Assembly (NCBI GenBank): GCA_000467715.1
Contig: AJFK01000350.1
Coordinates: forward strand, 1-27,690
Direction: 5' to 3'
Source: Hysterium pulicare CBS 123377
Lineage: Eukaryota; Ascomycota; Dothideomycetes; Hysteriales; Hysteriaceae
Length of the DNA stretch: 27,690 nt
The notes beneath the pieces were generated by a model that searched no databases, was not told the origin of the DNA, and saw nothing but the letters and a program-made list of their open reading frames with translations. Shown here piece by piece: positions 19,418-27,690 of this stretch (the first letter of the stretch is position 1; each line of letters starts with the position of its first letter). A program made the translations under genes and the position numbers.

Positions 19418-20845
19418 GCATAGATGTGCGTGCAGGTCCCTGACGGGGTGGTGTACCGCGATTCCCAACGACGTTTTGACAGCGTCATTAATGATTTCGA
19501 TGTCTGGGATGATGGGCGACCCACACCACATGGGGCTTTTCCAAATGCCCCTTCTCCGCGGAATCACAATATCCATAGAAGGTTCATGGAATCCTTTTAG
19601 CGTGGGAATTAGATTGGTTACGCAAGTACGTCACCGCATGAAGTAAATCCCGTCGCAACTATATTCTGCCTATTTCTGCCAGGGAAAAGGATATGATGGC
19701 ATATGCATATAGGCAGACTACCCTGGATGATAGGTTATGGGGCATTGACAGCGGATGCATTTGGAATCACTTAATCTGATGCGTGCCTTAACCCTCTTCT
19801 ATGCGATGCGACGTTCAGATGATGGAGGTCTAGGTCGCATTGGCCATGACTCCGGAGGACCTACTGTAAACGCATTTGGCTGGCCTTACTGGTCAGCAAC
19901 CTTGAAATTTCATTTTAGAGGAACCGCTGATCATGATGACATTTGGATCTATTTCGCGGACTACTGATTGGCTGGAGTGAAGACCATGATGATAGAGGGG
20001 TAAACTACTGGGGAATGGTAGCGACGTATTTTGCACGAGGATCTCGATGAGAGTGGTTGGCCAGTGATGTGGGAATCATCAGCAGATAGGACTTTTGTGT
20101 CCTTGATTCCTTATTGCTAACCGAAGTACCACATGGCCTTGCTGCAAACGGGTCGTGAGAAGCTGATCCTGACGCTGATGTTGGTATGATTGGGAAACAC
20201 TTTTCGATGATAGGACCGAGCCATAATCCATGCATAGGAGATCGAAGATGGAGTAGATAATTTCGTAGATGAGCGATAGGGTCGAAAATCATCTGAGAGA
20301 TTCAAGAGACTTTGTCAACCAGGTGGTGGTTCCGTCAATCTTCAGGTTTGCGATCCAGAAAAGACGATTCTGTCCGAATCGGCGATGCCAGGTCGAGTCC
20401 ATATGGGTAGTTTGAACTGTGAGTTAAGTCTCCCGAGCTCTATTCCTCATTCGAGCATATTTCAAAACCAACTCAAACCCTCACTTGATGTTGGATAGGG
20501 AGATAAAAGAATAATAGAATGATACACTTTTGAGGTTATTAAGTATCTTATATCTTGCCCACTCACGCCAATTCAATCTATTGTCCTAAGTCGCCTAGGA
20601 CTTCACGACGTTCCTTACATCCAGGTTCCTGCTGTGAGCATTGCCGGACAGTGCTTTTGGACTTCGTCCTGGGTTTTCGACCTCAGGATGGTAGATATTG
20701 TTTCACACTATTAGGCTTTCTTTCGGAGTGTGACGCAAAGCAAACAGCCCAGCCAGCTTGGTTGCATTCATTCCATCCTACCAGAAGGACGCCTTTCTTA
20801 TTAGTGCACAAGGTGTACGATTTATGTGATGCGATATTAATAGGA
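17634..20845. other. long interval between RPN4 and MED18 without a supported gene
   Basis: The interval holds the RPN4 3' flank and, at its right edge, the MED18 3' flank. It also holds a (GGGCAT)n microsatellite at 19381-19420. The longest open frame, about 160 codons on the plus strand at 19164-19646, runs through that microsatellite (alternating Trp-Ala) and has no protein-like character outside it. A short AGCT tetranucleotide run lies near 18693-18704. I find no RNA gene by eye. Confidence 0.45.
19381..19420. repeat. (GGGCAT)n hexanucleotide microsatellite
   Basis: Six perfect copies of GGGCAT (19381-19416) are followed by a partial unit. Because the unit is 6 nt, every frame stays open and encodes dipeptide runs (Trp-Ala on plus, His-Ala or Met-Pro on minus), which inflates spurious open frames here. 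Confidence 0.95.
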
Positions 20846-21749
20846 TCACCTGACCGCAGCTTGACCTGCTGCTGGTCCTTGGCGGACGTTTCCCCCAAAC
20901 TTTTGTTGATATTTGACCCGAGTATCCAGCAGCAGTCGATCGGGTACATTTAGTTCAACGCAACCTTTCAGCATATTCTTGAACGCCTTGAGCTCTTTCA
21001 CGCCGCTATCTAGTATATTTGGCTTGCTCAAGTCTTGCACACGAACCGACGTTTGAAGGATATAGCCGCCGCTGGGATCAAGGGATTTGAGGGCCTCAAA
21101 GGGCGGGAGGGCATGTTGAGGAGATGTTTCCACGTTGCGGACGCCGGGCTCTTGGAGGATGCGATGCAGGAGTATGATGACATTGTTGTAGACAAATTGG
21201 TGGCCTTCTAGGTAGTACTCAGAAACATAACTATAAAGAAGGTCAGGCTAAGTCGAATAATGTTATAGGAAGATGGGCATACTTATTTCCAAGAGCGACC
21301 ATGTAATCGTGGGGATCTCCTTCGACGAGGTCAGTAGTGGAGGTCATGCGAACAGTAACACCTCTATCTTCAGTCTCCGGCACATCGTAGAATTGGTAGG
21401 ACCATTTGTTCTTCAACCCAACTTCACCCCCAAACGCAGAAGGACCAGAGCCGGACAGCTCTCTAGAAGGGTTCTGCTCGGTTTTGAAATCATCTTCAGC
21501 GAGACTCTGAACGGTCTGAGAGAAGTAGAGGTCCTTGGCTGCAGTCTGCTTTGTCTGCTTCTGGTTGATGCCTTGACTCCCACCGCGCTTGAGGTTGGAC
21601 CCTGGTTCTTCAGGCTCCCTCTGTGGTTTGTAAACAACGTGACGTTCGATGAGCCGTTGTGGCTGCATGGCAGCAACGCCAGCGAGGATATTCAAGACCT
21701 GTTCATGGCGCGAACGAGGTACCTGACCAAACAGAAGCAGCTCGTACAT
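20846..21749 (-). CDS. MED18: Mediator of RNA polymerase II transcription subunit 18 (283 aa)
   Basis: Exons are 21749-21283 and 21230-20846; the 52-nt intron (GTATGC...TTTATAG) joins ALGN to YVSEYYLEGHQFVYNNV in frame. Med18 (yeast Srb5) belongs to the Mediator head module and, with Med20 and Med8, contacts RNA polymerase II. The start MYELLLFGQVP and the following LAGVAAMQPQRLIERHVV match the first strand and helix of the family, including the near-invariant AMQP/AMPP. The middle has NKWSYQFYDVPE, and the second exon supplies VIILLHRILQEPG, FEALKSLDPSGGYILQTSVR and ELNVPDRLLLDTRVKY, the expected order of the beta-barrel fold. A Gly/Gln-rich insert near residues 48-90 is typical of fungal variability. 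The C-terminal 19 residues after DTRVKY are non-conserved-looking. It is divergent from KGD4, with 719 nt between start codons. Confidence 0.92.
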
Positions 21750-22468
21750 GGTCTGCTATGGTGTGCTGGCACTCACAACGGAGGAGGGCTTGGAAAATTT
21801 GAAGATGATTGATATCGACATGCGAAAACAACAGGGATTCGGCGACGGTTCGTGGGGTTGGGAAGAGCAGAGATAAGCAAAAGAAAGCTTGTTTGCTCGG
21901 TCCCCAGACGTTATTGGTTGTGGGGTGAAGGGGAGTGCATGTGGTGCCGGTGGGTGGAGGGATGCCAACGCAGATTTTCTTTCCGAACTGCAGGTTTGCG
22001 TGGGCAGCGGGGACCCAGAATCAAAAAGAACTTAGGGCTGCGAGCAATTGGCTCATCCCCCACAGCTTTGAGTGCATCATCTGGGGTCAAACGACGGTGA
22101 ATTTGCTCAGCCCACCATGAGACGACCGGGGAAAAGTGAAGGTTTTCGGAGTATGCCCCCAGCGCTGTCTGCCATAGGTAGGTCCGGAGACGCACGCTGT
22201 TCCGAGACCACATCGCTAGCGCAGGTTGTCGTGATCCATAGCTTTTTCGGCGCAACTTGGAAGCATTTGAAAGCCAGCAGTCCCCTCCACTCCAACCTCG
22301 ACATTCCACTGTCCTCGCTCTCTCAACCATCTCAATTAAGCTCGACGGGACTGCCCGATAGCTATAGTTGATCTTCACCTGTTTGTAACATCTCTCCACT
22401 CGATTGAGCTTCCCCACCGAATTTCCGAATAACCCGCACAATCGCCGAAGCTCCACAACGCCGACAAC
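21750..22468. other. divergent promoter between MED18 (-) and KGD4 (+)
   Basis: The two start codons face away from each other across 719 nt, so both promoters lie here. A long antisense open frame (21911-22498) crosses this interval and the first KGD4 exon, but its residues look like non-coding translation and it is not called a gene. Confidence 0.55.
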
Positions 22469-22892
22469 ATGAACGCAACCAAGCAGCTCCTCCAGCACCG
22501 CCAGCCCATGATCCGCTTCTTAGGCAAACGCACTGCACCCTCCAGTGAGTAGCAACCCGAAGTAGCAAATTCTATTGACCTTCCTCTAACCCTTCTATGC
22601 AGAGGTTGACCACACTCCTCACGCACATCCCGCATCTCCAACCCATTCGCTCCCCGAATCCTTCGCATCATACCGACAGAAGGCTCAACAGCACGGTCCT
22701 CTGAATCAAACTCTCAGCTACTCCTCCCGTGGTGCGATCGGTGGCACACCCGGCGCCTCTCTTGGCCCTGTCGAGGCTGGAAAGGGAATGTTCTTCGACC
22801 GATCCGAACTTCCTGAGCGGTTCAAGCGAACGCCCTGGACCAAGGCGGAGATCGAGGCAGTGGAGTCTGGCGGAGCAAGCCTCTTTGCATGA
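22469..22892 (+). CDS. KGD4: 2-oxoglutarate dehydrogenase subunit 4 / Ymr31 (121 aa, mitochondrial)
   Basis: Exons 22469-22544 and 22603-22892, joined across a 58-nt intron (GTGAGT, CTAAC branch site, TGCAG). Kgd4, once thought to be mitochondrial ribosomal protein Ymr31/MRP-S36, links the E3 subunit to the E1-E2 core of the 2-oxoglutarate dehydrogenase complex in the TCA cycle. The N-terminus contains QPMIRFLGKRTAP, equivalent to the yeast EPMIKFVGTRHP. The C-terminus FDRSELPERFKRTPW then EIEAVESGGA matches the yeast end ELPARFRYKP...ELESINSGGA. The middle, SYSSRGAIGGTPG, is Gly/Ser-rich and variable in the family. The size is as expected. The open frame ends with TGA at 22890-22892. Confidence 0.93.
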
Positions 22893-23261
22893 GGCTGTCT
22901 AAGACTGTGACAACAAAATATTCTTGTTTACAGGTGCCGAGGCTCACGAGTCACTGTATATATCTGCAAAAGGAGTTATACCACGGGTTCAGAGAGCAGG
23001 ATGCCTGCTACAGGAAGAAGGGATGGCTATTTCTATTTCGGGTCAAAGGTTAAAAGGTGCATGTCCCGGTTTATTATACCCTGCTAGAATGCCTTCGCGG
23101 TGGTTGAGGAGCTTCACAGGTGTGCTGCATTCCACTCCAAACACATACCCATCATAATGATTTAGATGCTATTATTGGAATGAATGATTCAACATGCACC
23201 GTTTGTGCCATAAAACCTCTATGTCACAGTGATTGGATCCCCGCTTCTCGTTCCTGATGTC
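22893..23261. other. 3' flank of KGD4
   Basis: The interval should contain the KGD4 3' UTR. Short open frames are present but none is convincing, and no repeat was seen. Confidence 0.4.
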
Positions 23262-23661
23262 CTATTTATCCCTGGCGATTCCGTCCACAACCTCAACATT
23301 CAGGCGGCCTTTAACGTCGAGCTGTTTCGTTCCGTTCAAGGAAACCGGAATTTCCAACCCCATCGTTGTTTCCGCCTCAAAGCCTTCCGACGAGGGGAAG
23401 ACGTGCCGACCTTCTGGGATTCCCAAATGGTACTCTAGTATTCAATGCCATCGCGAATACCAAGCTTCCACTCTCACCATGCGCAGAGAACGTGAATCCC
23501 AAGGCTTCCACCACCCCTATCCAAGCCGCGGGGAGGTCTTCACTCAGAAGGTCCACTCCGTCGGATGAGTTGGCAAATGTGAATTGAGTCTGAACTTCGA
23601 ATTGGACACCGTCCCGGATACTAAAAGCCGCCGGACGACTGTTACAAATGCTAATAAAGCC
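23262..23661 (-). pseudogene. orphan 3' gene fragment or short minus-strand gene, family unknown
   Basis: A minus-strand frame opens at about 23661 without a Met and reads RDGVQFEVQTQFTFANSSDG, LLSEDLPAAWIGVVEALGF and TFSAHG. A second frame ending with TAG at 23264-23262 reads GIPEGRHVFPSSEGFE, TTMGLEIPVSLNGTKQ and LDVKGRLNVEVVDGIARDK. A 43-nt intron from 23477 (GTGAGA) to 23435 (TACTAG) would join them in frame, although it is short and lacks a good branch site; unspliced, the first frame runs to 23377. Composition is clearly protein-like and more GC-rich than the AT-rich DNA starting at about 23640, where the fragment ends abruptly. It may be the last exons of a decayed gene, with other pieces at 24065-24290 and 24577-24765. 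No domain recognised. Confidence 0.35.
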
Positions 23662-25538
23662 TTATACCAGCAATCTAGATAATTATTGTATAATATTATC
23701 TTAATTTCTACCTACCGTAAATTAGGGTAGGAGAAAATAGTACCACTAACATCCGTCCAATCATCCTAAATAATGTAAAAGCATTATGCAGAGCTCAGAT
23801 GGTTTTGACAGTCCGGTCTTCCTTAAGTTCTGGTAGAAATAGCACCTAGAGTCTTCCACCTACAGGAGAGTGTAGTCAAGATAGGAGCTGATTGGACTAT
23901 GACGGATGCATCGCGGATGCTGGTCAGTCTCAGTCTACAACTGGTGATTAGATGTAAAGTCAAAGTCCTCCCGACTAATCAAAGTGAAAGAAGCTTTTGG
24001 CAGAGTAGCTCTCCAAATAATTAGAGCTCCATATCATAATACTCAAACGGTGATCAGACCCGTTTGCTTATACTTTTTCTACCCCATCGCTAAGTGCTGA
24101 GTCGTCAAGTTTCATATCCGAACGCTCCCAATATAACCCAAAAACGGGAAGCTGCAAATACTTTGAAAGCGCCTTCCCGCCCACAAGGCTCGGTCCACTG
24201 GTTTCGAAATCGACGCATTATGCGCAGTTGAGGGTTTCTACTTCCGTAAACGATAAGTGAGAAAATGTGAGGTATGGTGATGTCGATCAATTTGCGTGAC
24301 GAGTAAGGGAAATTTTGAGGTTGGTATCAACGAGGAATAGGATTTCTAGCGATGGCTACTGTATCAGCCTAGTGCGTAGTATTAGTATGTGGAGTGATGC
24401 CGCCAGAGTGTCGAAAATACGTTAAAGACAGTTGTCAGAATGTTGCTGACTAGAGAGCTTCACTCTGATAAATGCGGCAAGATAAATTCCTAATTTAGTA
24501 AATTTTAAGTAAACTAATTTCCCCTCTCCACTAATTCAGAAGTAAAGAAATACTTTTACTATAAGACTGTTAAGGATTGGCAAAGTCACCTGCATCCCTT
24601 CGTAGAGCTCAAATGTTTTCGGCGTACCGTGCCAACCGTGGTTCGAGTGGTCGGGCTTTGCTTGTAGCCGTCATGTATTGTGAGGCCGTTATTGCTGAAA
24701 GTACGGTTGCTATCCAGAATTACACTCCGGAAGATAGTGATGTTTCCATCCTTGAATTGGGATGAGTAGGTAATCAGCTAGATTAATAGGCTCTAAAGAC
24801 TATGATACCGAAAAGAATCGAGCTTTAGAGGAGGAGGCCGACCATCACCATTTTATGTCGTCGATTCGGCTCGTATCAGTGAGGCGATTGTTGCATCTTC
24901 CGAAGGTTTTTGTGAATTGCAAAGTGGAGCCGGCCTCTATACAAAAGATCATTGTGAATCTTTGAAGGTATGCAGACTGGAACCTCGAGCTCATTGCGAG
25001 GTATCTCCCGGTCAAGATCTGGATAGTCGCGTAGAACCCCTTTCCATGAGGTGGTGGATGCACATCTACAGGTGCGTTGGAAGACAGAAATAAAATAAAA
25101 GGTCCTTCAATTGTCACGTCATATCTCATCAAAGATGGAAGGGGAAATCTCGGAATGGACAAGAAGCAGGATTTTGTTTACTTCCCACTCTTCCGGAAGC
25201 CGTTGGGGACGATGCCTTTTTGAAGTGCCAGGAGCCGTCCGAAGCTGATCCGAGCCAGTAATAAGTCGCGACCATGGTATTTCTGTGGTTTCCGATATGC
25301 TTGGCATTTTTCTAAACCTCTTCCGGCAATTCCAAACGTGGATGCCGTTGAAGCGCAGGTGGCTATATGACGTCGAGAAAATACATATGGGTCCTGTGGA
25401 GTTGTTGCAATGATTGTTAAGTATGGTACCTTGTGCTTGTCAAAAAATTAGTATTTCGGATACCAGCTCCCCCATCATTTACTATTTCTGTCCTTTGCAT
25501 TTGGCGAAAACATTTTGTACTCGCGATATTCAGGCAAG
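23662..25538. other. AT-rich interval and upstream region of the hexose transporter
   Basis: From 23640 to 23760 the DNA is AT-rich and holds a short hairpin (CCTACC at 23711-23716 pairing with GGTAGG at 23726-23731). Coding-like minus-strand scraps occur at about 24290-24065 (CVDFETSGPSLVGGKALSKY), 24765-24577 (DGNITIFRSVILDSNRTFSN) and 25307-24845 (LPEEWEVNKILLLVHSEI, then DLDREIPRNELEVPV in another frame). None forms an intact gene. The transporter promoter must lie in the last few hundred bases before 25539. Confidence 0.35.
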
Positions 25539-27690
25539 ATGGGATTTCTTGGCCGATTCAAGCAGGACTCTTCTTCGGCAGGGTCTTCGAACAATGTAGA
25601 CGTGGAGAAACGAAAAGTGCTATATCACACGGGCATCAAGGAGAGGTTCCGACCGCGAATCTTGATCATGGGCGTATTGGTCTCTATGGGAGGATTTGTT
25701 TTTGGGTATGCGTTCCACCCATCCATTAGATCGCGACTTAGCAACTTACTCGTAAGATATGATACGGGTCAAATTTCTGGATTCCTGGAAATGCCAGATT
25801 TCCTCGCTCGGTTCTCCGATACTACTGACCCTAAGACCGGTGGACCCGCTTTCACAAACGGTAGATCTGGGACTATAGTAGCTCTTGTAAGCACGAATAC
25901 ATCGTATGGAGAGGAAATTTGGTTGACCTATTGTTGACAGCTATCTATTGGAACCCTTTTAGGGGCACTGTGCGCCGCCCCGATTGCAGATAAATTTGGC
26001 AGGAAACCATCAATTACATTCTGGTGCCTTATCTTCTGCATTGGTGTAATCGTACAGATAGCTACGACAACTACGTGGTACCAGATAGCTATAGGTCGCT
26101 TGGTCGCAGGACTCGGTGTTGGTGGTTTGAGTGTTCTCACACCGATGTATCAGAGTGAGACTGCACCGCGTTACGTGAGGGGTGCGCTGGTCAGGTAAGA
26201 ACATGCCTTTAACATGGAGAAGAGTGTGTTTTAACGTGTCCCAGCTGCTATCAGCTTTTTATTACTCTTGGGATACTTGTCGCATACTGCATCAATTTCG
26301 GCACAGAAGCAGACAATAGTGCGCGTGCTTGGCGGTTGCCCATGGCCATTGGATTTATCTGGCCTTTGATCATGGGAATTGGAATGCTTTTCATGCGAGA
26401 AAGCCCTCGGTGGGAGTATAGAAAAGACAAGATTGACAGTGCCCGACACACCATCGCTCTTAGCTACGGCGTTCCTGAGGACCACCCAGAAGTAGTACGG
26501 GAGATCAGAGAGATCAAGGAGAAGTTGGACGCCGAAAGAGCTGGTGGTGGAAAGCATCCTTGGTACGAAATCTTCACAGGACCCCGAATGATGTATCGAA
26601 CTCTCCTCGGGGTCACCCTCCAGGCTTTGCAACAACTGACTGGAGCGAACTTCTTCTTCTATTACGGTATGTGCAATATCCACTACCGTTCACATGTTGT
26701 CATAAACTGACTTAACGGCGTAGGGACTTCCATCTTTGGATCAGTTGGGCTTTCTAATAGTTATGTATGTGCGAACAGTCTGCCGCTGTAGGCATCGTGA
26801 ACTGACTTTGCTCCTAGGTGACTTCTATGATCTTGGGGGGAGTCAATTTCGCCACGACATTTCCCGGCCTGTATATTGTAGAGAGGTTCGGTCGTCGTCC
26901 TTCGCTCATCGTTGGTGGACTCTGGATGTTTATGTGCTTCTTGGTGTTCGCATCCTTGGGCCACTTCGCTCTCGATCAAAATGATGGTAGCAACACTCCA
27001 GGGGTTGGTTATGCTATGATCGTATTCGCATGTCTATTCATTGCCGGATTTGCCAGTAAGTAAGAGTACCATGTCCAAGTCTTTGTATGACCGCCACGTG
27101 TTGTTCCTACCAAAATGCCACTCAAGCGGCATGTCGAGATGGCAACACTACTGGCGGAAGTACTAAGAGGGCTGTGGTAGTACTTTAAACCCCTTTGAAG
27201 CTCATACTAATCTTTGCCACTCAAGTGACCTGGGGTCCAATCATCTGGGCACTCGTGGGGGAAATTTACCCTTCCCGTTATAGGGCCAAGTGCATGGCTC
27301 TAGCGACAGCCTCCAATTGGATGTGGAACTTTCTGATCTCATTCTTCACACCCTATATTACTGGAGCCATTGACTACCGGTACGGATATGTTTTCGCGGC
27401 ATGTTGTTTCGCCGGCGCAGTGGTTGTATACTTCTTCGTGTGCGAGAGCCAGAACCGTTCTCTAGAGGAAATAGGTAAGGCCGCCATAACCAACCCCTAG
27501 TTGCTTGTTACTCATCAAGTCAGATACGATGTATATCCTCGGTGTTAATCCAATCAAAAGTAAGCGCTGGGAACCACCAGAGGGCGAGGAGCTACCGAGT
27601 TTAGACTCAACATATCTCACTCCGGGCGCCCGAGGGATCAAAAAGAAGAACGAGGCCGGTGTGCCAATAGAGGAGAGGAAGGAGAGTGCC
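25539..27690 (+). CDS. hexose transporter-like MFS sugar porter (556 aa visible, 3' truncated by window)
   Basis: Exons: 25539-25705, 25757-25886, 25941-26194, 26245-26666, 26724-26764, 26818-27055, 27226-27474 and 27524-27690, the last open at the window end. All joins keep frame. The protein carries the sugar porter signatures: GFVFGYDTGQISGF at TM1 (about 52-65), DKFGRK (116-121), GRLVAGLGVGGLS (151-163), ESPRW (236-240), QQLTGANFFFYY (313-324), RFGRRPS (361-367), TWGPIIWALVGEIYPSRYR (419-437) and CESQNRSLEEID after TM12. The QQLTG...FFYY segment is the hexose-binding part of TM7, so glucose or another hexose taken up by proton symport is likely. Affinity and regulation cannot be read. Only the stop, expected soon after residue 556, is missing. 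Intron 1 is 51 nt with no stop in frame; intron 6 is 170 nt, about three times the others. Confidence 0.93.
27116..27225 (+). repeat. 11-bp direct repeat bracketing 88 nt inside intron 6 of the sugar transporter
   Basis: TGCCACTCAAG occurs at 27116-27126 and again at 27215-27225; the second copy ends exactly at the 3' splice site of intron 6. Between them are 88 nt that include AGTACT twice around a 14-nt spacer. With splicing at the first copy the intron would be 71 nt, close to the others. The structure fits a small insertion with a target-site duplication or a local tandem duplication. Confidence 0.55.

Noticed and set aside
19164-19646. 160-codon plus-strand open frame with a Trp-Ala run
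   Set aside because: The run is the translation of a hexanucleotide microsatellite that keeps all frames open; the rest has no protein-like pattern.
21911-22498. 195-codon minus-strand open frame between MED18 and KGD4
   Set aside because: It covers a divergent promoter and the antisense of KGD4 exon 1, with no domain and an erratic Cys/Trp/Arg-rich composition.
23711-23731. Short hairpin in AT-rich DNA
   Set aside because: A 6-bp stem with a 9-nt loop is expected by chance in this much sequence and has no T-run or other context suggesting a function.
1-27690. Metabolic gene cluster or new defence system
   Set aside because: The recognisable genes are separate housekeeping genes and two unrelated transporters, without a core biosynthetic enzyme, shared regulator or nuclease/NTPase module.

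Overview
The window is nuclear DNA from a filamentous ascomycete fungus (Pezizomycotina). The evidence is short introns, mostly 43-70 nt, with GTANGT donors and CTAAC/CTGAC branch sites just before the acceptor. Genes lie on both strands, and the protein types are typical of moulds: a Dal5-like permease, Rpn4 with three zinc fingers, and a Grx5/Ccp1/Kgd4 mitochondrial set. I cannot place it to class or genus from sequence alone.

Layout. 1-281: 3' end of a charged, helical protein gene (+). 701-2427 (-): a five-exon Dal5/anion:cation symporter MFS permease. 3393-4719 (+): an F-box-like protein with a CxxC...CxxC motif and a coiled coil. 5976-7151 (+): mitochondrial cytochrome c peroxidase. 7981-9280 (-): a 382-residue uncharacterised protein whose single intron appears to be GC-AG. 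9638-10263 (-): monothiol glutaredoxin Grx5. 10264-15443: about 5 kb without an intact gene, holding one copy of a dispersed repeat (the other lies at 7577-7777) and several coding-like but broken stretches. 15444-17633 (+): the proteasome regulator Rpn4. 17634-20845: about 3.2 kb with no supported gene and a (GGGCAT)n microsatellite. 20846-21749 (-): Mediator subunit Med18, divergent from 22469-22892 (+), the 2-oxoglutarate dehydrogenase subunit Kgd4/Ymr31. 22893-25538: mostly non-coding, with minus-strand coding-like debris. 25539-27690 (+): an eight-exon hexose-transporter-like MFS protein that runs off the window end.

Functionally this is mainly a housekeeping neighbourhood. Three genes are mitochondrial (peroxide removal by Ccp1, Fe-S cluster transfer by Grx5, TCA-cycle complex anchoring by Kgd4), two act in transcription (Rpn4, Med18) and two are plasma-membrane transporters. 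They are separately promoted eukaryotic genes, not an operon or an obvious metabolic cluster. I found no CRISPR array, no toxin or defence system, no biosynthetic core enzyme and no intact transposon. The observations most worth following are the diverged repeat pair, the GC-AG intron in an unrecognised gene, the decayed gene fragments at 12-15 kb and 23-25 kb, and the duplicated 3' splice-site sequence in the hexose transporter. All exon joins were read by eye from splice motifs and frame.
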